Positions 53,724 to 63,389 of a stretch of 64,000 nt of DNA are shown piece after piece. Each line of letters starts with the position of its first letter. The first letter of the stretch is position 1. The position numbers and the translations under genes are program-made. This DNA is from Aerococcaceae bacterium DSM 111022 (GTDB lineage: Bacteria; Bacillota; Bacilli; Lactobacillales; Aerococcaceae), in assembly GCA_015863195.1 (NCBI GenBank), contig JACBXO010000006.1, positions 62,001 to 126,000 on the forward strand. The letters run 5' to 3'. The notes below the pieces were generated by a model, which had not been told where the DNA came from, did not search any database, and saw nothing but the letters and a program-made list of their open reading frames with translations.

Positions 53724-54914
53724 CTATTTATCAGCGATTGCTTCAATACCTGGTAATGGCTTACCTTCTAAGTATTGTAATGAAGCTCCCCCACCTGTTG
53801 AAATGTGAGTGAATTTTTCTTCATAACCTAATTGAGCAACAGCCGCTGCAGAGTCTCCTCCACCTACGATTGTATTAGCGCCTTCTAAATGAGCGATTGA
53901 CTCACAAACACCAATAGTACCTTTAGCGAATTTCTCAAACTCGAATACACCCATTGGGCCATTCCATACAACTGTTTTAGCATCTTTTAAGATTTCGCCA
54001 TATAATTTAGTTGATTCTGGACCTGAGTCTAATCCTTCCCAGTCAGTTGGAATTTCATCAACAGAAACTACTTTAGCATTAGCATCTTCAGCAAATTTAT
54101 CAGCAATGACAACGTCTACTGGTAATACTAATTTATCGCCTGCTTTTTCCATGATTTCTTTCGCTACTGGAATACGGTCTTCTTCCATTAATGAGTTACC
54201 AACTTCTTTACCTTGAGCTTTTAAGAATGTATAAGCCATTCCACCACCGATAATGATTTTATCAGCTTTATCTAAAAGGTTAGTAATAACATTAATTTTA
54301 TCAGATACTTTTGCTCCACCTAAAATAGCTACAAATGGACGTTCTGGATTGTCTACAGCTTCACCAAGATATTTTAATTCTTTCTCGATTAAGAAACCGA
54401 CACCAGAATCTAAGTTTGAAGCAATACCTACGTTCGATGCGTGAGCACGGTGAGCCGTACCAAAAGCATCATTAACGAAAACTTCACCAAGTGAAGCCCA
54501 GTATTTTCCTAATTCAGGGTCATTTCCTGATTCTTTTTTACCGTCTAAGTCTTCGTAACGTGTATTTTGAACTAACATTACGTCACCAGCTTCTAAGCTT
54601 TCAACCATTGCGTCTAATTCAGCACCGCGAGTTTCAGGTGAGAATTTAACTTCTTTACCTAATAATTCAGATAAGCGCTCTGCAACTGGTTTTAAGTCAT
54701 TTTTAGCTTTGTCTTCTTCAGCTTTAACTTTTCCTAAGTGAGAGAATAAAACAATTTTTGAATCTTGGTCGATTAAATATTTAATTGTTTGTAAAGCTTG
54801 AACGATACGGTTGTCGTCTGTAATCTTTCCGTCTTGGAATGGAACGTTGAAGTCTACACGAACTAAAACCGTTTTGCCTTGTACATCTAAATCTTTAACT
54901 GTTTTCTTAGCCAT
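53724..54914 (-). CDS. pgk: Phosphoglycerate kinase
   Basis: 396 aa with [33 protein letters not shown] and the nucleotide-binding [15 protein letters not shown] and [10 protein letters not shown]. Makes ATP and 3-phosphoglycerate from 1,3-bisphosphoglycerate. The start at 54914 (MAKKTVKDL) has GGAGG ten bases upstream; a longer frame runs through the hairpin after gap. Confidence 0.98.
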   Translation of the reverse strand: MAKKTVKDLDVQGKTVLVRVDFNVPFQDGKITDDNRIVQALQTIKYLIDQDSKIVLFSHLGKVKAEEDKAKNDLKPVAERLSELLGKEVKFSPETRGAELDAMVESLEAGDVMLVQNTRYEDLDGKKESGNDPELGKYWASLGEVFVNDAFGTAHRAHASNVGIASNLDSGVGFLIEKELKYLGEAVDNPERPFVAILGGAKVSDKINVITNLLDKADKIIIGGGMAYTFLKAQGKEVGNSLMEEDRIPVAKEIMEKAGDKLVLPVDVVIADKFAEDANAKVVSVDEIPTDWEGLDSGPESTKLYGEILKDAKTVVWNGPMGVFEFEKFAKGTIGVCESIAHLEGANTIVGGGDSAAAVAQLGYEEKFTHISTGGGASLQYLEGKPLPGIEAIADK

Positions 54915-54940
54915 ATTTCTATTGCCTCCAATTTTTCTTA

Positions 54941-54975
54941 AAAAAAGGGCGAGGAAGCGTGAATGCTTCCCCGCC
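54941..54975 (-). terminator. Intra-operon hairpin between gap and pgk
   Basis: On the minus strand GGCGGGGAAGC/GCTTCCTCGCC (stem 54965-54975/54948-54958, G-T pair allowed) followed by CTTTTTT. On the plus strand the same position is an A-C mismatch, so it is built for minus-strand RNA. It may partly terminate, or stabilise a gap mRNA after processing, giving more gap than pgk. Confidence 0.8.
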
Positions 54976-55001
54976 ACCTGGGTTTATTGATTAATTAATA
55001 A

Positions 55002-56000
55002 TTATTTAACTAAACCTGCGAAGTGCTCTAAAGTTTGAACCATGTTTGCAACGAAACCATATTCGTTATCATACCATGAGTTAACTTGAACGATTTGATC
55101 GTCACCTTCACCCATAACGTTTGTTAATGTTGCATCGTAAACTGATCCAGCTGGGTATCCGATGATGTCACCTGATACGATTTCATCTGTATTGTATACG
55201 AATGCGTCAGAAGCGTATTTTTTAACTGCTTCGTTAACTTCTTCTGCACCAGCAACTGATTTATCTAACACAGCGTAAACTTGTGTTAATGAACCAGTGA
55301 TTGTTGGAACACGTAAAGCAGCTCCATCAATTTTACCGTCTAATTCAGGAATAACTTTACCGATTGCTTTAGCAGCACCAGTTGAAGCTGGGATAATGTT
55401 AGCTGCAGCACGGTTTTTACGTCCACCTGGTGAGTCTTGTAATTTTTGAGTTGCTGTATAAGCATGAACTGTTGTCATAACTGCTGATTTAATACCAAAC
55501 TCTTTGTTTAAAGCATTAACCATTGGTGCTAAACAGTTAGTTGTACATGAAGCAGCTGATACAATTTGGTCGTCTGCTGTAATAACATCGTGGTTTACAC
55601 CGTAAACAACTGTTTTAACGTCACCTTTAGCTGGAGCTGAAATTAATACATATTTAGCACCTGCATCGATGTGAGCTTGTGAAGCTTCTTTAGAAGTGTA
55701 GAAACCAGTACATTCTAAAACGATGTCTACTCCTAAATCACCCCAAGGTAAGTTAGCTGCATCTTTTTCTTCGTAAGATTTGATGTTTTTACCATCAACT
55801 ACTAAGTCATCACCGTCAACGTCTACAGACCATGGGAAACGTCCTTGAGCTGTATCATATTTTAATAAATATGCTAAGTCATCGTTGTCAGTTAAGTCGT
55901 TAATTGCAACAACCTCTAAATCTGTGTTCATTTCCATAATACGACGTAAAGCTAAACGTCCGATACGTCCAAAACCGTTAATTGCTACTTTTACTGCCAT
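55002..56000 (-). CDS. gap: Glyceraldehyde-3-phosphate dehydrogenase
   Basis: 332 aa. NAD-binding [15 protein letters not shown] at the N terminus, catalytic Cys in [13 protein letters not shown] (near residue 151), and [11 protein letters not shown] near the end. Its NAD-type nucleotide site and place after cggR mark it as the glycolytic GapA. AGGAGG precedes the ATG. Confidence 0.98.
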   Translation of the reverse strand: MAVKVAINGFGRIGRLALRRIMEMNTDLEVVAINDLTDNDDLAYLLKYDTAQGRFPWSVDVDGDDLVVDGKNIKSYEEKDAANLPWGDLGVDIVLECTGFYTSKEASQAHIDAGAKYVLISAPAKGDVKTVVYGVNHDVITADDQIVSAASCTTNCLAPMVNALNKEFGIKSAVMTTVHAYTATQKLQDSPGGRKNRAAANIIPASTGAAKAIGKVIPELDGKIDGAALRVPTITGSLTQVYAVLDKSVAGAEEVNEAVKKYASDAFVYNTDEIVSGDIIGYPAGSVYDATLTNVMGEGDDQIVQVNSWYDNEYGFVANMVQTLEHFAGLVK

Positions 56001-56031
56001 AAAGTAAATTCCTCCTTAAGGATATATAAAA

Positions 56032-57081
56032 TTATTTTAATGAGCTAAGCTCATTTAAAACCTGATTTGCCAATGCTTCATCACATACTAACCAACCATG
56101 ATTTTTTGTTAGTTTATGGTATGCAATTAAAGCGCTTGCTTTGCTAGCTCCACTAATAACTGTGATCACCAGCGGTATTCGATCAATATCTTCTATTTGA
56201 AGTCCGATTCGAGGATATCTTAACACATCCTTACCCTCTTCATCAAAGAAAACACCAAATGCTTCACCTACTGCATGTCCCTGATGTAACTGATCGATTT
56301 GTTCGTTGTTAACGTCACGGCGATGAGCCATAACATCTGCATTTCCGATACTCAACAGCAAGCAATCAGCTCGTTTGCTGGTTTCTATTGCGTGTTGGAT
56401 ACTCGGTTGTTTTAAGAACAACTCATAAGTTTGTTCATCAATATTTTCTGGGATAAATAGCGGTAGATATTGTGACTTCGTATTCTCAGCCATTACACCA
56501 CCAACTGTATTAGACTGAATACCAATATTGGCATTTAGCCCACCTCGAGTTGGAACAAATAATAGTTCACGGTCTCGTGCTATCTCTGGGGTAAAATAAT
56601 TGCCTACTTGAGACAAGGTAGTCCCGCTCGTTACGGCAATGATATTTTTAGGCTTCGTCAACTCAGTATCTAAAACTCGTTGAACGGCTTCGCTCAAGTC
56701 TTTAAAGACACTTTCGTCACTCTCGCTGTCTCCTGGTACTATTATACAATAATCTACACCTAAAAGCTCGGAAATCACTTTTTCTTTTTCACTAAAAGGT
56801 CTTTCTTCATCTTCAAGAAACCATTCATTCAATAGATTGGTTGCTTCAAAACCAGATTCAGTTATATAAACACCTTTCGTTGATACTCGAATTAGATCTT
56901 GATCTCTTAATGTATCTATCATTGTGCGAGCAGCTCGCTCTGTGATACCTAATTTTTTTGCGAGGGCTTTTCGTCCGATTGGATTCTCGTCACGCAAAAT
57001 GTTAAGCATATTTAAGCGAGATATAAATAGCTCTTTAATTTCAGGGACAACAGAATTCATGGCACGAAGAACATCGTCCAT
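56032..57081 (-). CDS. cggR: Central glycolytic genes regulator CggR
   Basis: 349 aa, SorC/DeoR type. The N-terminal HTH is IGRKALAKKLGITERAARTMID (residues about 35-60), followed by a sugar-phosphate-binding domain with VIVPGDSES, AVTSGTTLSQVGNYF and VGEAFGVFFDEEG. In Bacillus it represses the gap operon and is released by fructose-1,6-bisphosphate. GAGGGGG precedes the ATG. It heads the operon and probably autoregulates it. Confidence 0.95.
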   Translation of the reverse strand: MDDVLRAMNSVVPEIKELFISRLNMLNILRDENPIGRKALAKKLGITERAARTMIDTLRDQDLIRVSTKGVYITESGFEATNLLNEWFLEDEERPFSEKEKVISELLGVDYCIIVPGDSESDESVFKDLSEAVQRVLDTELTKPKNIIAVTSGTTLSQVGNYFTPEIARDRELLFVPTRGGLNANIGIQSNTVGGVMAENTKSQYLPLFIPENIDEQTYELFLKQPSIQHAIETSKRADCLLLSIGNADVMAHRRDVNNEQIDQLHQGHAVGEAFGVFFDEEGKDVLRYPRIGLQIEDIDRIPLVITVISGASKASALIAYHKLTKNHGWLVCDEALANQVLNELSSLK

Positions 57082-57159
57082 CGCTCGGCCCCCTCACATG
57101 GTCATAAATCATCCAGCACTTCTTTAAACTCTTTTGTACTTGTTATTAACCATGAGTAC

Positions 57160-57188
57160 ATATTAGCATCCAGCTGGACATTTGTCAA
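57160..57188 (-). promoter_or_regulatory. cggR-gap operon promoter
   Basis: Minus strand: perfect -35 TTGACA (57183-57188), 17 bases, -10 TAATAT (57160-57165). The spacer contains the palindrome TCCAGCTGGA (57169-57178). Confidence 0.8.
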
Positions 57189-57197
57189 CCAAATAAG

Positions 57198-57232
57198 GTC
57201 TTTTTTTGTCCTAGTTGGATACTTTATGTCCT
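57198..57232 (-). promoter_or_regulatory. CggR operator-like site
   Basis: Minus strand AGGAC-N6-TATC-N5-AGGAC-N6-AGAC, close to the Bacillus CggR operator layout (GGGAC-N6-TGTC repeated). Its centre TCCAACTAGGA lies 40 bases, four helical turns, from the similar palindrome TCCAGCTGGA inside the promoter spacer. Confidence 0.6.
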
Positions 57233-57295
57233 GTGTAAGGGTTTAACTTGTTGGCTTGATAATCTTTTAATATTTAAAACACTTTCATTTTATAA

Positions 57296-57324
57296 TAAAA
57301 AGCTGGTCGTAATACAAGCCAGCT
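57296..57324 (-). terminator. Second terminator after clpP
   Basis: AGCTGG/CCAGCT on the minus strand (57301-57306/57319-57324), followed by TTTTATTAT. It lies behind the first clpP terminator. Confidence 0.65.
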
Positions 57325-57338
57325 GATCTTGTGGAAAC

Positions 57339-57362
57339 AAAAAACCGCATCAGAGATACGGT
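57339..57362 (-). terminator. Terminator after clpP
   Basis: ACCGTATC/GATGCGGT on the minus strand (stem 57344-57351/57355-57362), followed by five or six T. Confidence 0.8.
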
Positions 57363-57377
57363 TTGTGCTTGTTCTTA

Positions 57378-57977
57378 TTATTTAGTTGTCATACCTTTAG
57401 AGTTTTCTAAAATACCATCAATTAAACCATATTCTACTGCTTCTTCAGCCGTTAGATAGTTATCACGGTCAGTATCTTTTTCAATGACTTCAATTGGTTG
57501 ACCTGTTGCATCTGATAAGATTTTGTTTAATTTATCGCGTGTTTTAAGGATATGACGCGCTGCAATTTCAATTTCAGTTGCTTGACCTTGAGCACCACCT
57601 AAAGGTTGGTGAATCATAACTTCTGAGTTTGGTAATGCATAACGTTTACCTTTTTCACCTGCGGCTAATAATACTGATCCCATCGACGCAGCCATACCAA
57701 TTACGATTGTTTGAACATCTGCATTAATGAAATTCATTGTATCATAAATCGCTAAACCAGCCGTTACAGATCCTCCTGGTGAGTTTATATATAGGTAGAT
57801 ATCTTTATCTGGGTCTTGTGCATCTAAGAATAATAGCTGAGCAATAATGCTATTTGCCATATTATCTTCTACTTGACCACTTAACATAATAATACGGTCT
57901 TTTAATAAACGTGAATAAATATCGTAAGCACGTTCACCACGCGCTGTATTTTCAATTACTGTAGGTACTAAATTCAT
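57378..57977 (-). CDS. clpP: ATP-dependent Clp protease proteolytic subunit
   Basis: 199 aa. Catalytic Ser in [12 protein letters not shown] (near residue 97), His in [10 protein letters not shown] (near 122), Asp in [18 protein letters not shown]. It forms the tetradecameric protease chamber used by ClpX and ClpC. The start at 57977 has GAGGAGG seven bases upstream and gives MNLVPTVIE, the usual N-terminus. A CtsR box overlaps its promoter. Confidence 0.97.
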   Translation of the reverse strand: MNLVPTVIENTARGERAYDIYSRLLKDRIIMLSGQVEDNMANSIIAQLLFLDAQDPDKDIYLYINSPGGSVTAGLAIYDTMNFINADVQTIVIGMAASMGSVLLAAGEKGKRYALPNSEVMIHQPLGGAQGQATEIEIAARHILKTRDKLNKILSDATGQPIEVIEKDTDRDNYLTAEEAVEYGLIDGILENSKGMTTK

Positions 57978-58034
57978 ATTATTCCTCCTCAAGTTTCAAA
58001 TTGTTAAATAAATACAATTTAATTTTACTCTCTT

Positions 58035-58064
58035 AGTATACTTCATTGGTCAATAAAGGTCAAT
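58035..58064 (-). promoter_or_regulatory. clpP promoter with CtsR operator
   Basis: Minus strand: -35 TTGACC (58058-58063), 17 bases, -10 TATACT (58035-58040). On the plus strand GGTCAAT-AAA-GGTCAAT (58048-58064) is the CtsR heptad direct repeat with the correct three-base gap. It overlaps the -35, so CtsR would block initiation until heat shock. Confidence 0.88.
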
Positions 58065-58179
58065 TACATTGCTTGTCTCTTTATAAAAGTAAACTAACGG
58101 TCTCTGTTTGCGAAACCATCTATAGTATTATAGAATAAAAGCTACATAATCACCAATATAAATGATATAGGAGAAGCTT

Positions 58180-59580
58180 ATGTTAAAAAAATATACAAAA
58201 TTCCTGTTACTCACTTTTACTCTTTTGATTCTAGCTGGTTGTCAGCAAATAATGGAGAATGTTCAAAATTCACCTGACTCACTCTCCCCTGAAGAAGTTG
58301 CTCAAATATATAACCAAGAACAAATGATGATAGCCATGAATAATCACTTAGAAAATTTGAGTAAAAGTCAATCAACAATTAAAAGTACCTTTAACTATGG
58401 TGATTTAACGATGATCAAATCACAAGAAAATTTTGAGACATATCAAGAGCAATCTTTGTCTGGATATGAAATTCAAACAACGGTCTCTGAAAATGGTAAC
58501 ACATTAAATGAACAATTTGTTTGGAACGAAAGTGGATATCATACTCAATTTCATAATGACACCTTTGTAACTACAAAACAAACCAATCGTCAACCTTATG
58601 TGTATTTAAACTTTTTACAATTTTTAGTGACAGGTGAAGATGCGTGGGAAGTTGAAGAAATGGATGATAATACTTCTAGAGTGACTAAAAAATTTGAGGA
58701 TCCTGAAGTAGCCAAACAGCTAGGTCTTTATCTCGACTTACCCATTATTATTTCTCCAAACGCTGAATACGAAATTGAGATTAATTATTTGATGGACAAA
58801 GAATCAGGAGTGATAAATTCTGGTACAGTAAGCGGGACGGTCAAAGATCTAGGCAAAGAATTCCGAGTTACTCATGAATTAGTTGAAACTCAGTTTAATG
58901 AAAATGCCGAGTCATTAAATATTAATCTAGAAGAAGAAGCTACTGTTAATAACGATGACTTCGTGACTCAATTTGGCTCTAACAATCCAACCGAATTAAT
59001 TACTAATTACGATCTGCAGTTAATTCGAACTAATAACGGGGAAACAATTGAAGAACAATTCCTCTCAGTCAATACATTGCGCGAGTCTCCTTATATGGAA
59101 CTGATCGCTCCATTAGTTGAAGAAGGCATTGGAAGTTTTGGAACAGTTTATGAAAACACCTACTATTATGTAGACAATGATGATGTACAATCTACTGATA
59201 GAAATTTATTTAATGCCTATAGCCATTTTGTCCAGCGTATTATAGAACAACACGACCAGCTAGCCCCCGTAGAGTCAGGGGACTCAAATATACTATATTA
59301 CCGTGAAATATTTGGTGATGACTTCAGTGCCTTAACAGAAGCTGTTGGTGATGCTCATATTGATCAATTTTCAAATGAAGAAAACAATTTATATGGGATT
59401 GATTACATCATAGATAATAATTCAAAACGTCTACTCAATGCAGTGATTTGGAATGGATCCGACCAATCAGAAGTAATCGATACTACAACAGGTTATTACT
59501 TCGGGGACTTGAATCTCCATACCCCTAGTCTATTAGGTGGCCAAATTGATCAAAGCATTTGGGATGAAATGATAAATTAA
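58180..59580 (+). CDS. Large lipoprotein, unknown function
   Basis: 466 aa. A lipoprotein signal peptide (KKYTKFLLLTFTLLILAGC, Cys near residue 21) is followed by an acidic, beta-rich mature protein that seems to hold two related halves (TTVSENGNTLNEQFVWNESG early and QLIRTNNGETIEEQFLSVN later), reminiscent of LolA/LppX-like or DUF6612 lipoproteins, although I cannot assign a family. The ATG has AGGAGA upstream. It stands alone, divergent from clpP. Confidence 0.75.
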   Translation: MLKKYTKFLLLTFTLLILAGCQQIMENVQNSPDSLSPEEVAQIYNQEQMMIAMNNHLENLSKSQSTIKSTFNYGDLTMIKSQENFETYQEQSLSGYEIQTTVSENGNTLNEQFVWNESGYHTQFHNDTFVTTKQTNRQPYVYLNFLQFLVTGEDAWEVEEMDDNTSRVTKKFEDPEVAKQLGLYLDLPIIISPNAEYEIEINYLMDKESGVINSGTVSGTVKDLGKEFRVTHELVETQFNENAESLNINLEEEATVNNDDFVTQFGSNNPTELITNYDLQLIRTNNGETIEEQFLSVNTLRESPYMELIAPLVEEGIGSFGTVYENTYYYVDNDDVQSTDRNLFNAYSHFVQRIIEQHDQLAPVESGDSNILYYREIFGDDFSALTEAVGDAHIDQFSNEENNLYGIDYIIDNNSKRLLNAVIWNGSDQSEVIDTTTGYYFGDLNLHTPSLLGGQIDQSIWDEMIN

Positions 59581-59843
59581 CCTGCTTAAACAACAATTGA
59601 ATCAATCATTAATGCTCTCTGATTAGAATCTTGGATGGTTTTGATTGGGGTGTATTTTTCATTGAAAAGCTACAGATCCGATCGTATTCAATAATAAAAG
59701 TATGATTCCTAATTACCGCTTCCATCAGTGAATTGTCTATGAGTTGTATATAAAAACTATAATTAAACTTACAGTTGTCAAGTTTGCACAATCAACTATA
59801 ATAAATTGTCAATTAGTAGATATATTAGTTATGGAGAGCGTTT
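59581..59843. other. Gene-free stretch before allE
   Basis: 263 AT-rich bases. A 60-codon open frame on the minus strand (59609-59791) has no ribosome site and no recognised similarity. No terminator with a clear T tract is seen after the lipoprotein gene. It may be a remnant of an old insertion. Confidence 0.5.
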
Positions 59844-59870
59844 TATAATGTAAATGTAAACGTTTTACAT
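59844..59870 (+). promoter_or_regulatory. allE promoter -10 and palindromic operator
   Basis: -10 TATAAT (59844-59849). Immediately after it the perfect palindrome ATGTAAA-CGT-TTTACAT (59854-59870) covers the expected start of transcription. It resembles LacI/CcpA family operators but has a 3-base centre, so it is not a standard cre site. Upstream -35 not clear (TTGTCA at 59806-59811 is too far). Confidence 0.6.
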
Positions 59871-59889
59871 TAGGAAAGGTGGAATTTTA

Positions 59890-60678
59890 ATGGGTTATAA
59901 AAATAATAAAGTAGGTTACCGTGATGGGTTATTAGAATCACGCGCAATCGTTAAACCTGGTTCTTACGCAGTTTTACCACATGATGGATTGGTGAATAAT
60001 GTGGTTCCTGGTTTTGAAAATTGTCGAATTTCTATTCTTGGATCCCCCCGTCTAGGTGCATCGTTCAGTGATTTTATTTGCGAATTTTTGCCTGGAGGCA
60101 AAAACACACGTGGTTTTGGTGGTGAAGGAGTTGAAACATTTGTCTATGTCACCCAAGGAGAATTAATCGTTTCAGACGGTAAGGATACTGATACTTTAAC
60201 ATCAGGGGGTTATGCCTACTACCCTGTTAATGAAACAATGTATTTCGAGAATGCGACAGATGAAATAACAGAAGCTTTCTTATATAAGCGTAAATATGAT
60301 GCCATAGAAGGGCATGAAGCGCATCGTGTTATTGGAAATCGAGCTGATATCGAGCCGATTCAATATGAAGGTATGGAGGATGTTTTATTATGGGACTTGC
60401 TTCCAACAGATGATTTAGGCTTCGATATGAATATGCACATTCTTTCTTTCGAACCAGGTGGAAGTCACGGTTACATTGAAACACACTATCAAGAACATGG
60501 GGCTTATTTATTATCAGGTGTAGGTATGTACAATTTAGATAATCAATGGATGCCGGTTCAAAAAGGTGACTATATTTATATGGGGGCTTATGTTCCTCAA
60601 GCTTGTTACGCATCTGGTCGTGGCGAACCTCTATCGTATGTTTATTCTAAAGATGCAAACCGAGATCCAGGTGTCTAA
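59890..60678 (+). CDS. allE: (S)-ureidoglycine aminohydrolase AllE
   Basis: 262 aa bicupin, closely matching All[15 protein letters not shown] at the start, [30 protein letters not shown] in cupin 1, and [35 protein letters not shown] in cupin 2 (key residues E, H and H of IETHYQEH, plus the Gln of YVPQACY, bind manganese). It releases ammonia from ureidoglycine to give ureidoglycolate. AAAGGTGG precedes the ATG. First gene of allE-allD. Confidence 0.95.
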   Translation: MGYKNNKVGYRDGLLESRAIVKPGSYAVLPHDGLVNNVVPGFENCRISILGSPRLGASFSDFICEFLPGGKNTRGFGGEGVETFVYVTQGELIVSDGKDTDTLTSGGYAYYPVNETMYFENATDEITEAFLYKRKYDAIEGHEAHRVIGNRADIEPIQYEGMEDVLLWDLLPTDDLGFDMNMHILSFEPGGSHGYIETHYQEHGAYLLSGVGMYNLDNQWMPVQKGDYIYMGAYVPQACYASGRGEPLSYVYSKDANRDPGV

Positions 60679-60701
60679 TTCATATTTGAAAGGAGATAAT
60701 T

Positions 60702-61769
60702 ATGACTAAAGAGAAATTAATTCCGGTAACTGAAGAAGAATTACATAAATTAATTAAAGATAAATTAATATTAGCTGGTCTTCCTGAAGAAGCTGCCCAT
60801 GAGACTTCTAATCACTTAACTTATGCTGACATGATTGGAATTCACTCTCACGGCGCAGTTCGTGTAGAATACTATTCCGAACGAATTGCTAAGGGCGGTG
60901 TTACTCATAACCCTCATTTAATCTTTGAAAAAACCGGTCCTGCAACAGGGATATATTATGGTGATAATGGACAAGGACACTATATTGCTAATCTAGCCAT
61001 TGAGCCTACTATTGAATTAGCAAAAGAAGCGGGTGTTGCAGTAGTTGGTGTTGCGAACGTAAGTCATACTGGAACATTATCTTACTATTTACGTAAACTA
61101 GCTGAAGCAGATTTACTTGCAGTTGCAATGACACAATCAGACCCAATGGTCGTCCCATTTGGTGGTGCTGAAGTTTATTATGGTACAAACCCAATTGGTT
61201 TTGGTGCTCCAAATAATTCGGAGCATCCATTAATTTTCGATATGGCAACAACAGTCCAAGCATGGGGTAAAATTTTGGATGCACGTTCTAAAGGCCGTTC
61301 GATTCCCGATTCATGGGCTGTTGATGACAAAGGTGCTCCTACAACTGATCCAAATGCTGTTGCTGGCTTAGTTCCTATCGCCGGCCCTAAAGGTTACGGT
61401 TTAATGATGATGGTAGATATTTTCGCTGGCATTTTACTTGACCTACCATTTGGTGGTCAAGTAACTTCAATGTATCATGATTTGCACTCTGGCCGTGACT
61501 TAGGTCAAACCTATATTGTTATTGATCCGGAACGTTTCGGTGGGCTTGCTCAATTTAAAGATAAAATTTCAACTACAATGGATCAATTGAATGCAATTAA
61601 ACCTGCAACTGGTTTTGATCGTGTGCAATATCCAGGTCAAGGTTCTAATGAGCGTTATGCAGAAGCGTTGAAAGAAGGTACAGAAATTCCTGAATCAATT
61701 TATAATTACTTAGTTTCCAACGATGTTCATTATAACAATTATGAAGGTAGAGGAATTTTTGCAAATTAA
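60702..61769 (+). CDS. allD: Ureidoglycolate dehydrogenase AllD
   Basis: 355 aa, malate/L-sulfolactate/ureidoglycolate dehydrogenase family. It contains DMIGIHSHGAVRVEYY (catalytic His), VANVSHTGTLSYYLRKLA, YYGTNPIGFGAPN and IAGPKGYGLMMMVDIFAG. It oxidises ureidoglycolate to oxalurate with NAD. Context (allE 23 bases upstream, allantoinase close by) supports AllD rather than malate dehydrogenase. AAAGGAG precedes the ATG. Confidence 0.9.
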   Translation: MTKEKLIPVTEEELHKLIKDKLILAGLPEEAAHETSNHLTYADMIGIHSHGAVRVEYYSERIAKGGVTHNPHLIFEKTGPATGIYYGDNGQGHYIANLAIEPTIELAKEAGVAVVGVANVSHTGTLSYYLRKLAEADLLAVAMTQSDPMVVPFGGAEVYYGTNPIGFGAPNNSEHPLIFDMATTVQAWGKILDARSKGRSIPDSWAVDDKGAPTTDPNAVAGLVPIAGPKGYGLMMMVDIFAGILLDLPFGGQVTSMYHDLHSGRDLGQTYIVIDPERFGGLAQFKDKISTTMDQLNAIKPATGFDRVQYPGQGSNERYAEALKEGTEIPESIYNYLVSNDVHYNNYEGRGIFAN

Positions 61770-61825
61770 GAGTTGTTCATTTTCATTGAAAGAAGTATTG
61801 AGAACTGATAGTTATACAAAATAAA

Positions 61826-61869
61826 AATCGCACACAATCAATGATTAAACCCATTGATTGTGTGCGATT
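61826..61869 (+). terminator. Terminator after allD
   Basis: Perfect 18-bp stem starting AATCGCACACAATCAATG (61826-61843/61852-61869), followed by ATTTTGT. Confidence 0.85.
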
Positions 61870-61937
61870 ATTTTGTCTTTAGTTAATTAAGAACAATAAA
61901 TTACATTTCGCCAAGTAGGATTTAACAAAAACAGGAA

Positions 61938-61962
61938 AACCACCCAATTTTCTTGGATGGTT
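61938..61962 (-). terminator. Terminator after allB
   Basis: AACCATCC/GGGTGGTT on the minus strand (61938-61945/61955-61962, one G-T pair), followed by TTCCTGTTTTTG. Confidence 0.7.
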
Positions 61963-61995
61963 TAACTTTATAATTTAAGTAAGTGAGTCTTATAA

Positions 61996-63357
61996 TTATT
62001 TGAATTCACCAACAAAATTATCAGACACACCGTTATCTTGACTATACACTTCATTCCCACGTACGAAAGTCGCAGCAATTTGTGCTCCAATCTCACGACC
62101 AATATAAGGAGAAATTTTATTTCTATATTCTAAATCTTCAGCCTGTAGTGTATAAGGCGCATTCGGTTTAATTAATACGAAGTCAGCGTCCATTCCTACG
62201 GCGATTGCTCCTTTACCTTCAATATCGAAGCGACGCGTTGGAGCTGTTGCAATAATATCCGCAAATTGTTCTAAAGACATACCACGTTTTTGTACTGCTT
62301 CATCAAAGAATACATCAACGTCATTTTGTAGCCCAGCAATACCACCCCAAGCATCAAATGCATTTTCTTTATCTTTTAGATCTAGTGTACATGGTGAGTG
62401 GTCTGAAACTTGAGTTAAAATTTGACCATCGAATAATTGATCCCATAATCCAATTTGTTCACGTTCTCCACGAATTGGCGGTGAACATTTCGCTGTATTT
62501 CCAATAGCATCAATTTCATCAGTAGTGAAGTATAAGTAGTGTAAACATGTTTCACAAGTGACATCCACACCTTCTGCACGTGCTTTAATTACTTCTTCCA
62601 CACCTTCAGGACATGCCACGTGACAGATATGAATGCGACATCCTGTTTCTTTTGCAAATAAAATAGCGCGGCGAATAGGCTCAACTTCAGTAAAGATTGG
62701 ACGGGTCGCAACATATTCAGATAATTTAGACTTACCTTCAGCACGAGCAATTTCACCTAAACGGTCAGTAATTGCTGCATTCTCCGCATGAATTGCTAAC
62801 ACTTTTCCAGTTTCAGCAATTTGGCGCATACCTTCATACAGTGAATAATCATCTACATTCATAAAGTCGCCTTCAATAGTCCGATCCCCACATGTAGCCA
62901 TAAAACATTTGAATGCTGACACACCCGCTTCATCTAATTCTTGAATACCACCGTTTTCAATATTGTAAGGAACTAACCCACCGAATGAATACACATCCGC
63001 TAATAATTTATCTTTACCAGCTTCAAATTTTGTCCGGATTGTCTCTCCGCTAGTTGTTGCAGGAACTTGATTCAACGGCATTTCTAAAAAGGATGTTACC
63101 CCACCTTTAGCTGCTGCAGATGTTCCAGTTACATAACCTTCCCATTCATCACGGTAACCTCCGCCTGGTTCAGTAATATGAACATGGGCATCAAACATAC
63201 CTGGACTTACTATCAAGTCAGATGCATCAACAATTTGATCCGATTCAAAATCTTGCCCTATTGCTGCAATCTTACCATCTTTTACTGCTACATCCGTTAC
63301 AATTGAACCTGTTTCTAAAATAACTTTACCGTTCTTGATAACTAAATCGTACTTCAT
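61996..63357 (-). CDS. allB: Allantoinase
   Basis: 453 aa, cyclic amidohydrolase. DAHVHITEPG (metal His pair), VSAFKCFMAT (carbamylated Lys, near residue 147), AIHAENAAI, IHICHVACPEG and VSDHSPCTLD (catalytic Asp) give the complete site. The family resembles dihydroorotase, but the SDHSPC signature and the all-gene context support allantoinase, which opens allantoin to allantoate. AGGAGG precedes the ATG. It follows the permease by 32 bases. Confidence 0.93.
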   Translation of the reverse strand: MKYDLVIKNGKVILETGSIVTDVAVKDGKIAAIGQDFESDQIVDASDLIVSPGMFDAHVHITEPGGGYRDEWEGYVTGTSAAAKGGVTSFLEMPLNQVPATTSGETIRTKFEAGKDKLLADVYSFGGLVPYNIENGGIQELDEAGVSAFKCFMATCGDRTIEGDFMNVDDYSLYEGMRQIAETGKVLAIHAENAAITDRLGEIARAEGKSKLSEYVATRPIFTEVEPIRRAILFAKETGCRIHICHVACPEGVEEVIKARAEGVDVTCETCLHYLYFTTDEIDAIGNTAKCSPPIRGEREQIGLWDQLFDGQILTQVSDHSPCTLDLKDKENAFDAWGGIAGLQNDVDVFFDEAVQKRGMSLEQFADIIATAPTRRFDIEGKGAIAVGMDADFVLIKPNAPYTLQAEDLEYRNKISPYIGREIGAQIAATFVRGNEVYSQDNGVSDNFVGEFK

Positions 63358-63389
63358 ATTTTATTTCCTCCTTTAAATTACATTACCAA

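Noticed and set aside
55002-56000. Second, gluconeogenic (GapB-type) glyceraldehyde-3-phosphate dehydrogenase
   Set aside because: Position directly after cggR and within the glycolytic operon indicates the glycolytic enzyme.
59609-59791. 60-codon minus-strand frame as a transposase fragment
   Set aside because: No recognisable transposase motif, no inverted repeats, no ribosome site.
61996-63357. Dihydroorotase (pyrC) for pyrimidine synthesis
   Set aside because: Neighbouring allE, allD and NCS1 permease, and the match to allantoinase around SDHSPC, favour AllB.
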